Assembly: GCA_964345635.1 (NCBI GenBank)
Contig: CAYFRM010000063.1
Coordinates: 1 to 16,464 of the forward strand
DNA: 16,464 nt
Direction: 5' to 3'
From: WVXT01 sp964345635
GTDB taxonomy: Bacteria > UBA6262 > WVXT01
Every line of letters begins with the position of its first letter. The first letter of the stretch is position 1. Of this stretch, positions 10,601 through 16,464 are shown in pieces. The translations under genes and the position numbers were made by a program. The notes beneath the pieces are model-generated. The model ran no database searches. It was not told where the DNA came from and worked only from the letters and a program-made list of their open reading frames with translations.

Positions 10601-13600
10601 AGAAGGGGGAGAGATAGCCAGGGATTCGCGGAATATGATCTTACCTCAGGTCCAGTTGTATTTACTTAAAAGGTTCTTCGGGCCGGAGAGGATACTGAAG
10701 GGTAATCGGGGACTTCAGTTGATGTGGACTTTGATAGGAAATATCGCCGGGCCCAGTAAGGAGAAGAACGAGTTGGAGCTTACGAAGTTGAGACAAGAGC
10801 TGCAGCGGCTGGAGACAGACGTAGCTTATGATTGGGAGAATTTCTCGCTCGATTTGAGCAAGAACTACGATGCAATAGAAAAACAAAAGTTGCTCACTAA
10901 TCATTTGCAGGAATTGTGGGTTAAGGCGGGCAAGGACTATTCGCAGGGAAAGATTACTATAGGTGACTATATAAAGGCGACGGAGGATTATCGTAAAGCC
11001 CAATTTGGTTATCTGGCTGTCCATTTCAATCTCCTCTTCCTCAGCGACCAGCTGGAAGAGAGGCTTGAGCTTATCGGCGAGAAAGACAAACTATCCTCGC
11101 CGGGCCTTACCCGGGAAGAAGGACCGGTTCAACCTCTGCCGGGACAGGATAAGCCGGTGGAAGAAGAGACAGTCGTTACAGCAAAGGAACCGAAAATTGC
11201 CGACGCTCAGAGACAAAAAGAGTTAGAGCAATTAAGGGCCGAGACAAGGGAATCGGCAGAGCTCCGTCGCAAATCCCGCCAGGTGGAACCGGAGAAACCC
11301 TCCCCGGAAAAACTTCTGGAAGTTCTCACTACTGAAGAAACCAGAGATAAACTGAGGAAGATGAAGGCAATAGAGCCACGAGAGATTGATCAGGAGAAAC
11401 TCTCATATGAAGAGCAAGAAGAGTTAAATATCTCAAGAGTAATGGTGGATAAAATATTGACAGGAATAGGTATTCCGTATGATGTTAAAGAATTACCTAA
11501 TGATGTTAAAGAATTACCCACCCTCGATTCCTGGAGAGCCAAGTTTTTCAAGTTCATGGCAAAAGGCCGCTACCCTGGAAGGGCTGACGTGGTGGAGAAA
11601 AAGCTGGAATGTATGTCACAGTTGGTTGATGCCAAATTCATGGATAAGCTGGAAGTGATTGTGGATGAGATTAACGAGGGTAGGAGGGATAGAGGTCTTC
11701 GCGAGCTATCCTGGGAAGAGGTCAACAGAAGCCTTTCCCAGCTATTTTCTAAATCGGTAGATGGCCTCTTTGAGGTGAATGAATGGGTGATGTTAGAGAA
11801 TGCCTGGAAAGACAAAGGCCACAAGGTAGAGTTGAAGACAGTATTAGCATTAATAGACTATTACTCCAGCGTCTGGATGGTAGAGGAACTTCCCGGCGGA
11901 GCTATGGTGCCAGACCAGGGGGTAAGAAGCCTGGGGCCGGGATTTATTAGGTATTGGAAGCAATGGTTCGTAACCGACCATTTCAAAATAGATATGAGAA
12001 AATTGCTTGGTGAAGACCCGGAAAAATTCGATACGCAAAGAGCAATATCAGAGCTGATTGATGAGTTTGGACTATTCTTCGTACCTGAGCCCAGAAAAGC
12101 CGAACTCCAGAGCCAGCTTCAAGAGATGGTAAAGGAGCTCTATCCCAAACAGGTTCTCTGGCTCTTCGGTGACCTTCAGAGCCAGGGGAAATTGAGGTCA
12201 TGGCTATTCAGTTTACTGACAAATAGATTGGGTGTAGAGGAAAGAATGGAAGAGTTAGTTGAATATATGGTTGCCACTTCTCCCGCTACGGATAAATTAT
12301 ACGAAAGTGCTGACGGGGTATATATGAGAACCCTGCGCGAGATGGCTTATAAGGGAAGGGATATAGAGGATATTTTAGCTGTAATAGACATAAATTCGTT
12401 GGCAAGCGAATTCAAAAAGAGCTTCAAAGACGCCCCGGAGGCAGGCCGATTATTCTACTTGTTAAATCAAAAGGCAAAGATTGAATCCCAAATCGTAGAG
12501 TCTGTCGAAAGGGGAGCGGAACAGTCAAATATTTCAGAATTAGCGCAGAAGTTAAAGACCTTAAAAGAGGAGACAATAAAAGAAGCAATTCTCCTGGTAG
12601 TAGGACAGGATATGGGAAGAAGGTTCAACTTCTCCAGGTGGGCAATTGAAGAGGGGCTGAGTCCTGAGCAGGCGGTTAAGGTATTAAATAACAGGAGAGA
12701 AATCCTTCCCGCTGCGAAGATTCTACTGGTAAGGCTTGACCTAAACGACCCGAAACAGATGGGCCAGCTCGCTGCCTTGGAAGAGACCATGCGCAAGAAT
12801 AATCTCACTCCGAAAGAATGGTCGGCTGTCCTTCTACTCGCCAGCAAAGTACCTGATGTATATAATCAAGCATTTCCAGACGATAAGATGGACCTCACCA
12901 CGCCTGACGGTATGGGCAGGGCAATAGCAGAGGTCGTAATGATAGTTAGGAATGGACTTAACTTCAAAACTCTCCCTGTTTTCTATCAATTGAAGAAGGG
13001 AATAATGCGACCAGTAGATGAATTTGCAGGGGAAACAGGGCAGTTATCTCCCGAACAACTTAAGGAATTAAAATCAGATAGAGATAAGTTGCCTGACGAG
13101 AGACTAATGAAACTGGCAGATAAGACTAAGGAAGAGTTAGAGAAAGAAGAAATGAGTCTTCCTTTAACTGACGAGGAGCGCTCAAGACTGATTTCCGGGA
13201 TAATCGATGGGAGATATATAGGCTATATTAAGTGCATAATGTGCAAGAGGTCAGGAGTAGACCTGTCGAAACTTTATAGTGACGAGACGCCTCAAAAAGA
13301 AAGGGAAGAGACTGAAAGAAAAAAACTCAGTGAGTTTCTCGCGGAACTTGTGGACTCAAGCCGCGCTCAAAGAGAAGTACAGATGGATGAGATGATTGAA
13401 CAGCTAAAAGCGTATCTTGAGCGATTAAAAACTGCTGCTACTATTCTTGGTGTTTCTCCCAATCCTGGCATTATCACCTATGGGGATGCTGCCTACTGGG
13501 CTGAACAGTTTGCGGACAAAGACATTAGAGAAATGAGAAATTATCTCGAGAACCTCAAGTTTCTACAGTTGGACGAGGTGAGAGAACTTTTATCCCAATA

Positions 13601-16463
13601 TTATGACCTCCTAAGACAGAAAGTCGAATTAGACCCAGCTAGTAAAGCCAGCAAGGGCATATATGGTTTTTGGGTAGATTATATGCAGGAAGAATACATG
13701 CCAGAGGGCAAAGGATTGAAAGACCTTACGCCAGAAGAGATAGTACATATGCGTAAGCAGATGGTAGAAGAATTCAAACTCAGAAACCATATCCTGGCTA
13801 CGGCGAAAGCAGATTGGAAACAGCTCAATAGTTTAGAAGTAGAAGAATGGCTCAGGTTCTTCAAAGAGGGCAAGTATGATTTGAAGACAAAGAGAGAATA
13901 CGTAGATGCGAGTGACAAAGAATATGAAGTTGATGTAGTTGAACAGCTTTTCCGTCAGATTGGGTTTGCTGTAAATGTAAAGATAAGAGCCGCCAAAGAA
14001 GTGGCCACTATGGTTGCCTCACGTACTGTAGGAAGGAAGGTTGCTTATGCTGAAGCTACAATAATAAGCCAGAAGACTGCAGAGCAATTAGTAAAGGAGG
14101 GAACGGTGCGTGGCAATGTAACCCTGGATTTAATAAGAAATCTCGAATTACTCAAACAGGTAATATCTCAGGGCAAGAAAATGAACTATCTCGACGCGAA
14201 AGGTTACGGGATCATAATGTTAGAGAAATCAAAGACGGAAAATGAGATTCTGGATTGGTTTAAGGACCTTATCCGCTTCAAAGCAGAATATATCGTTGTT
14301 AATGGCCGACCTCTGGATGAGGGCAAAGTGGCTGCACTCATAAATGCAAAGGAAGAAGCAGGGCTTACAAGCCAAGAAGGTGCTGAGTTTATTGGAAGGG
14401 AAGCGTTGGTGCGAAAGTTGGAGGAAGATTATGTGCAAAAGTTAGAAGAGTTTCTGAAGGCTCTTGCCCAGGAAAAGGGGACTAAGTATGCGGAAGGAAC
14501 CGTACCTAGGTTTAATGATAACGAGATTAGCCATTTAGCCAGGATGATGGGTGAACGTGAGATGGATGAGTCTGATATGATAAAGTGGTTTGAGACGGCC
14601 GTCTTTAATCAAAGGATGAACTATAAATATGAAGGTGCGTTCTTGACCCCACTATATAAATTGATGTTTAAGGTAGACTATCATGAGAAAGAAGTGGGAA
14701 GATTCAAAGATTATGTCCGGTGGCGAATGGAAAGAAGGTATGAGCACGAGTGGACAAAAGATTTGGAGTGGATGGACTTAGAGAAAGAGGGTAATAAGGA
14801 AAGGTTTATTTTGTGGCAGGCAAAGACATATCTCGATAGACTTATGGCTTTGCACCCAAGGGATGAAGCGGGTCAGTTCTTTGTTGATATGTGGGACAAG
14901 TTAGAAAAGGCGGGGTTTACAGAGGGAGAGATAGATTATCATATGAAGAGAATATTTGAGAAGGCGCACGATGTTCAGAAGCAGTTCAGGAGGGTAACCG
15001 CTTCCCCATTGTATGAACATAACATCAAGGTTGAGGGTGAACGGGATAATAATCTTTACGCTCAAATGGAAGAGACTGAATTCAAAGTAGTAAGAGCTCT
15101 TGTTGGCGAATACGTAGATAGACTCGTTATCAGCAAGCAAAAAGCAAGAGAAGTACGCCAGGAAATTGCCCGCAGGGCTGAGGAGCGGTCAAAAGACTAT
15201 TTTGACCAGAAGGTTAGTAAGAGGGTAGAGAGACAGATAGCAAATGTAGAAAGATTGAGTGACCCCGATTCAAAGACAGTAAAATCTCTTAAAGAAAGAT
15301 TGCAAAATGAAGCCCAGAGATTGGGCATCCAGTTGGATGAGGGAACGGTTAGTTACTGGATCGATTTGATGAAATCAGGATATAGTTACGAAGAGGTAGT
15401 CAGCATTTTCTTAGAATGGCAAAGGGAAGTAACCGATTTATATAAAGAGATTTATCGTAAAGAAAGATTAGACAAAAAAGACCTGGGTGAAATTTCCTTC
15501 CTGGTGAGTCTGAGAGACCAGATGGAATTGCCTTTGAGTAGTTATGTTGGTCTATCCAGAATTCTAAGGCTATATTTACAAAATAACAACGGAGAAAACC
15601 AGAAAGCCTTAATTGAGCATATTGTTTCCATAGGCAATCTCAGCAAATACGAAATTGAAGAATTGGAGAAAGCGTTTAGTGAGTTGACCGGCAAGGAATT
15701 AACCACCGAAAGAGTTAATACATTGAGAGCGCTGGTCGCCAGATTCACTGGCATAGAGTTAATGGCGCAGGACCTGGAAGAGCTGAAAAAAATAAAAGAT
15801 GAAACAGAAATTGGCAAATATGCAGAACGGGTGAAGAACCAATCTGAGCTAAGATACCTCAGGAAGCTTCTTGAATATAAGAATTTGATAAATGTGAAAA
15901 TGAAGGAACTGGTAAGCAAAGAGCTGACCGAACAACAAAAGATTAATGTGGGGATTCTGGCTAGCACGGCTCTCAGGGTTGGTTTTGATGAAATGGAGAT
16001 AGAAGATTTCTTTGACTTCGCAAAGTCTATTCTCGACAGCACAGAGAAAGAATTGGGTATTAAACTTGAGGCTATGCAGGTTCTGGATGTAGTTGATACT
16101 GCATTAGAGACAGGGTTCGTTGCTACACCAGAGGCAGAAGTCGAAAAAGTTGAACTTAATGTATATGGGGAGAGGTTAAAACACGAACTTTCTCGGGTGG
16201 GATTGGGGTTGAGTGACAGTACCCTTGAAATTCTTGTAGCTCGAATGGAAAAGGAAGGCATTCGACCGATTGATATTAAGTTGCGAGCTGATAGAGCATT
16301 GTTGCTGATTGACAGATTGAAGAAAACAGGTCACTATCGTGCGTTTGTTAAATATGTGGAACGAGCTACTGGTATGTTTGGTAACCCTGGCATTCGTGTA
16401 GATGAGGCGGTAATGTTCTACTTTATTGATACGGGGAAGAAAAAGGGAGTTCTGATTGATTTA
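3..16463 (+). CDS. Giant multidomain membrane protein, internal fragment (SecA-like motor, polytopic membrane domain, TolC/OEP-like coiled coils, long helical tail)
   Basis: A single frame stays open from the first complete codon at 3 to the last at 16461, about 5,487 codons, so both ends lie outside the window and the true protein is larger. Domains in order are an unrecognised alpha then beta region (residues 1-530), one hydrophobic segment (549-576), a helical region, a SecA-type ATPase (927-1635), a Pro-rich linker, a polytopic membrane domain (1664-2115), a Pro/Glu/Lys tether (2154-2225), coiled-coil modules resembling TolC-family outer membrane efflux proteins (about 2400-3695), a second linker and a long helical tail (3800-5487). 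The continuous reading, the Glu/Lys-rich helical composition and the conserved SecA motifs in this frame only show that it is coding. Other frames are broken by stops. Giant genes of this kind are known in Omnitrophota and a few other uncultivated bacterial lineages; that assignment is inference. No start site or ribosome binding site can be chosen because the start is upstream. Confidence 0.95.
1647..1727 (+). other. Predicted transmembrane segment ahead of the SecA-like domain
   Basis: About 27 mostly hydrophobic residues (Leu, Ile, Phe, Ala with Gly) begin directly after a basic run KIRQRRD and end before a second basic cluster that starts some 12 residues later (KISK ... KKQ). The stretch is long enough for one membrane-spanning helix, or for a re-entrant pair given its central Ser-Gly-Asn. 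Basic residues on both sides make the orientation ambiguous. Confidence 0.7.
1750..2780 (+). other. Charged helical region between the first hydrophobic segment and the SecA-like motor
   Basis: Residues about 583-926 are rich in Lys and Glu and appear mainly helical, with a few short hydrophobic stretches (for example VFTWVSEFIF near 2064-2093) but no recognised motif. The last 60 residues (about 2640-2780, beginning with TEKKELQELL) have heptad-like spacing of Leu, Ile and Phe and run straight into the start of the SecA-like motor. In true SecA proteins a helical N-terminal part also precedes the DVQ motif, but I see no convincing residue match to that part, so I do not extend the SecA call into it. 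Confidence 0.45.
1781..1800. repeat. Perfect 9-bp inverted repeat with 2-base centre inside the coding frame
   Basis: The arms ATTGTTTCA (1781-1789) and TGAAACAAT (1792-1800) are exact reverse complements separated by TT. The stretch encodes part of a basic segment (KQLFHLKQ) and follows six A residues at 1773-1778. It could form a hairpin in mRNA, or be chance in an AT-rich coding stretch. No function is assigned. Confidence 0.6.
2781..4905 (+). other. SecA-type preprotein translocase ATPase domain embedded in the giant protein
   Basis: About 708 residues (927-1635) align by eye with SecA along most of its length. SecA is the cytoplasmic motor that pushes unfolded preproteins through the SecYEG channel using ATP. 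Landmarks in order are LDIQ, corresponding to the SecA DVQ motif (2781-2792); Walker A GFGKT (2844-2858) where SecA usually has GEGKT; VCTTTDDLAGRDA (2934-2972), matching the SecA VTVNDYLAxRDA segment; an ADIIFGT element; a literal DEAD box (3231-3242, SecA usually DEVD) followed by TPFIISG (3267-3287); a preprotein cross-linking domain ending in the diagnostic PGRRWSWGLHAAVEAK (3636-3683); motif III GASGT (3786-3800); motif V TNRGGRGIDI (4155-4184); and motif VI QFRGRTAR (4269-4292) with the following SIEDELF. A closing stretch with AQADPYVKF and EKAF (4806-4854) resembles the end of the helical wing/scaffold. The zinc-binding SEC-C tail is absent. Catalytic Lys951, the DEAD acids and the arginine fingers are kept, so ATPase activity is plausible; its translocation role is inferred. 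Confidence 0.92.
4905..4991 (+). other. Proline/lysine/glutamine-rich linker after the SecA-like domain
   Basis: About 28 residues dominated by Pro, Lys, Glu, Gln and Thr (ETPPKAKEETPQPQ and onward) separate the motor from the membrane domain. Such composition is typical of a flexible tether. It sits where free SecA proteins carry their flexible C-terminal linker and zinc domain. Confidence 0.8.
4992..6345 (+). other. Polytopic integral membrane domain (about 10-12 hydrophobic segments)
   Basis: Residues 1664-2115 hold a dense series of hydrophobic segments. My approximate positions are 5010-5072, 5166-5230, 5343-5425, 5430-5507, 5568-5620, 5622-5676, 5760-5815, 5824-5905, 6009-6060, 6081-6148 and 6261-6318. 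They are separated by short loops, many of them basic (for example KALEKSKPARRAKHRG near 5718-5762 and YRKQVMRGVAKGEK near 6147-6194), which would be cytoplasmic by the positive-inside rule. I do not recognise SecY signatures or any transporter family; the segments are Gly/Ala/Ser-rich and low in charge. The domain directly follows a SecA-like motor through a flexible linker, so it could anchor the motor at the inner membrane or form a dedicated channel, which is inference. An odd number of crossings is required if the following coiled-coil region lies in the periplasm. Confidence 0.85.
6462..6675 (+). other. Pro/Glu/Lys-rich tether after the membrane domain
   Basis: About 70 residues of repeated Pro-Thr-Glu, Lys-Pro and Glu-Pro dipeptides (for example PTEPAKVRPTETHPTEKTP and EEPKEPKVTPKAEPAKP) followed by an uninterrupted Glu/Ala/Lys helix. 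Extended Pro/Lys/Glu tethers of this type are familiar from periplasm-spanning proteins such as TonB. The resemblance is in composition only, but the position between a membrane domain and a TolC-like coiled-coil region suits a periplasmic spacer. Confidence 0.8.
6676..7400 (+). other. Helical and coiled-coil region preceding the first OEP-like module
   Basis: Residues about 2225-2466. The stretch is strongly alpha-helical with heptad-like Leu/Ile spacing (for example AITEIEENRKKLSELEDTK at 6867-6923), then two short mixed segments around AKGGLETYRCWFVALGIEF (7173-7229). No recognised catalytic motif is visible. Its later part may be the opening helix of the first outer membrane efflux protein-like module. 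Confidence 0.5.
7401..8210 (+). other. OEP/TolC-like coiled-coil module 1
   Basis: TolC-family outer membrane efflux proteins are built from long helical hairpins with regularly spaced Ala and Leu, each joined to a pair of beta strands. Here a first helix has AEAGLVSAGKNAALAKNEL followed by LLEISPQ (7494-7577), which matches the family's 'qaeaqLasArnnLalArnqLarLLgl.p' style. A short alternating stretch (IKFRGELSYSALFQF, 7788-7832) stands where the beta strands are expected. A second helix then carries REATQKGYLSSQHLIRAREL (8052-8111) and AYAAAARTYDELNKG (8154-8198), close to the family pattern of a Gly at the helix tip, then 'A..L..A', then 'Y..A...L...G'. Individual residues are not invariant in this family, so the call rests on pattern and order. 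The module could be a periplasmic coiled-coil tunnel segment, or a coiled coil that resembles one by convergence. Confidence 0.5.
8520..9790 (+). other. OEP/TolC-like coiled-coil module 2
   Basis: After a Lys/Glu-rich helical spacer, residues about 2895-3263 repeat the same order. Helices carry LTILAEAEEKLAEAG (8829-8873) and SRLEELVAQLEIRRD followed by AQAVGINPEE (9048-9143). A glycine-rich beta-like stretch FKVRWDATLGHTGGFGQ (9360-9410) and GTGALWFGQELF (9414-9457) is the best match to the strand-turn-strand plus 'g..ls.pLFdgg' element of TolC-family proteins, and is followed as in that family by RAEAALEKAEEPLRFI. A second helix has SKEDVLVEERKVLAARRDVI (9699-9758), resembling the 's..dvl.Ae..l..Ar...i' helix. 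Recognition is by pattern; no score could be computed. Confidence 0.5.
9791..10085 (+). other. Spacer between OEP-like modules 2 and 3
   Basis: About 98 residues. A helix (residues near 3280-3315) is followed by an aromatic, Tyr/Pro/Trp-rich stretch (QYWWAGPFSGYLM, then TYVYDYPTVLAPVPG at 10008-10040) unlike the surrounding coiled coil. No family is recognised. The aromatic belt is compatible with a beta or membrane-interface segment, which is speculative. Confidence 0.4.
10086..11080 (+). other. OEP/TolC-like coiled-coil module 3, carrying an in-frame palindromic repeat insertion
   Basis: This is the most convincing of the three modules. Helices at 10125-10440 (including YDFLRAEEYERFLEKQLEKI) lead to a loop holding the tandem palindromic repeats at 10461-10562. 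ILPQVQLYLLKRFFG (10638-10682) and NRGLQLMWTLIG (10704-10739) follow the family's 'llPqlqlsg......g..glqlswplf.g' element, and the next helix KLRQELQRLETDVAYDWE (10785-10838) has the expected length and spacing. The final helix has DYSQGKITIGDYIKATEDY (10938-10994) and AQFGYLAVHFNLLFL (10998-11042), ending with LEERLELIG (11052-11078), very like the 'yeaGkis..dll.Ar.dy..Aq..yl.al.dyllal..LE...G' ending of TolC-family proteins. The repeat insertion lies in a predicted loop between the first helical part and the beta-like element. Confidence 0.58.
10461..10562 (+). repeat. Two tandem 51-bp units built on a palindromic REP/MITE-like element, inserted in frame
   Basis: Unit 1 is 10461-10511 and unit 2 is 10512-10562, an exact 17-codon period. 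The peptides are DVGAIPTYRDGRPQPTG and DVGAIPIYRDGRPIATE. The DNA core GTAGGGGC...ATCCC...ATATCGGGATGGTCGCCC is shared. In unit 2 the arms GGGCGA (10519-10524) and TCGCCC (10544-10549) pair, as do TCCCGATA (10525-10532) and TATCGGGA (10533-10540), with a 3-base bulge TGG. Unit 1 keeps the outer arm imperfectly and a TCCC/GGGA inner stem. Palindromes starting GTAGGGGC and ending GGTCGCCC look like dispersed intergenic elements of several bacterial groups; that identity is from memory and unverified. The insertion keeps the reading frame and adds Gly/Pro/Arg-rich loops. Confidence 0.85.
11081..11393 (+). other. Charged, proline-containing linker between the OEP-like region and the helical tail
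   Basis: About 104 residues rich in Pro, Glu, Lys, Gln and Arg (EEGPVQPLPGQDKPVEEE near 11115-11168, EPEKPSPEKL near 11289-11318), with a short charged helix in the middle. The composition parallels the two earlier tethers and marks a third domain boundary. Confidence 0.7.
11394..13029 (+). other. Helical tail of the giant protein, first part, no recognised family
   Basis: Residues about 3798-4343. Almost continuous amphipathic helices of 12-25 residues are separated by short turns, many with Gly or Pro. A mixed, aromatic stretch lies near 11850-11980 (LIDYYSSVW, then GFIRYWKQWFVTDHF). Three copies of the helix-junction pattern described under findings are here (KGRDIEDILAVI at 12351, EGLSPEQAVKVL at 12651, NNLTPKEWSAVL at 12798). 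I see no nucleotide-binding motif, catalytic motif or transmembrane segment. The rest of the gene suggests a structural or scaffolding role, but nothing in the sequence shows it. Confidence 0.5.
11481..11522 (+). repeat. 21-bp tandem repeat encoding DVKELPN/DVKELPT
   Basis: Units 11481-11501 and 11502-11522 share GATGTTAAAGAATTACC exactly and differ in three of the remaining four bases. The 7-codon period preserves the frame. It looks like a recent slippage duplication at the edge of a linker. Confidence 0.9.
13030..16463 (+). other. Helical tail of the giant protein, second part, continuing past the window
   Basis: Residues about 4344-5487. Strongly charged helices continue, with one CxxC (KCIMCK, 13230-13247) after which I find no further cysteine to the window end. 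The recurring helix-junction pattern appears five more times (AGLTSQEGAEFI at 14358, AGFTEGEIDYHM at 14910, SGYSYEEVVSIF at 15375, VGFDEMEIEDFF at 15978, EGIRPIDIKLRA at 16254). Long heptad-like runs occur near 15060-15330. No transmembrane segment or known domain is visible. The reading frame is still open at 16463. An alpha-solenoid or long coiled-coil rod are both reasonable readings. Confidence 0.5.
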
Positions 16464-16464
16464 G

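Noticed and set aside
15542..16261. 239-codon open stretch on the minus strand
   Set aside because: Same reasoning: Ser/Leu/Phe-rich antisense shadow without domain features, fully overlapped by the continuous + strand frame.
3..16463. Eukaryotic or viral giant gene (dynein, titin-like)
   Set aside because: No introns, and the SecA-type motor and OEP-like patterns are bacterial. No dynein or Ig/Fn3 motifs are visible.

Overview
The whole window is the interior of one giant open reading frame on the + strand. In the frame whose codons start at positions divisible by 3 (3, 6, 9 ... 16461) I read about 5,487 sense codons with no stop, no credible start and no end. Residue number in this window equals codon position divided by 3. 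No other gene, RNA gene, promoter, terminator or intergenic gap is supported; the long open stretches on the minus strand are Ser/Leu/Phe-rich shadows of this Glu/Lys-rich protein. Giant uninterrupted genes with moderate GC, frequent ATA and AGA codons, alternating helical and membrane regions, and a Gram-negative-type envelope signature suggest an uncultivated bacterium. Omnitrophota (candidate phylum OP3), known for giant genes, is my best guess, but this is inference from gene style and not from a marker gene.

Layout. 3-1600: no recognised family; helical first, then a beta-rich stretch (about 700-1330). 1647-1727: an isolated hydrophobic segment. 1750-2780: helical, charged region. 2781-4905: a SecA-type translocase ATPase with nearly all SecA landmarks in order (Walker A, a literal DEAD box, the preprotein cross-linking domain, the GRRW signature, motifs III, V and VI, and a reduced C-terminal helical part). 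4905-4990: Pro/Lys/Gln linker. 4992-6345: polytopic membrane domain with roughly ten to twelve hydrophobic segments. 6462-6675: Pro/Glu/Lys-rich tether. 6676-11080: long coiled-coil region in which I recognise about three modules resembling TolC-type outer membrane efflux proteins (helical hairpins with the 'G-x-[IL]-s ... A ... L ... A ... Y ... A ... L' periodicity, interrupted by short beta-like stretches). 11080-11400: second charged, Pro-containing linker. 11400-16463: almost wholly alpha-helical region of unknown family with a recurring 'G-aromatic/aliphatic-[STD]-x-x-E' helix junction.

How the parts may work together. A SecA motor joined in one chain to a multi-pass inner-membrane domain and then to repeated TolC-like coiled coils could be a single-polypeptide, envelope-spanning export or conduit machine, or a giant surface protein that carries its own translocation motor. 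The part-by-part homologies come from motifs read by eye; the joint function is inference. Secondary curiosities are a 17-codon tandem duplication built from a palindromic REP/MITE-like element inserted in frame (10461-10562), a 21-bp tandem repeat (11481-11522), a perfect 9-bp inverted repeat (1781-1800) and visible base-composition shifts between domains.
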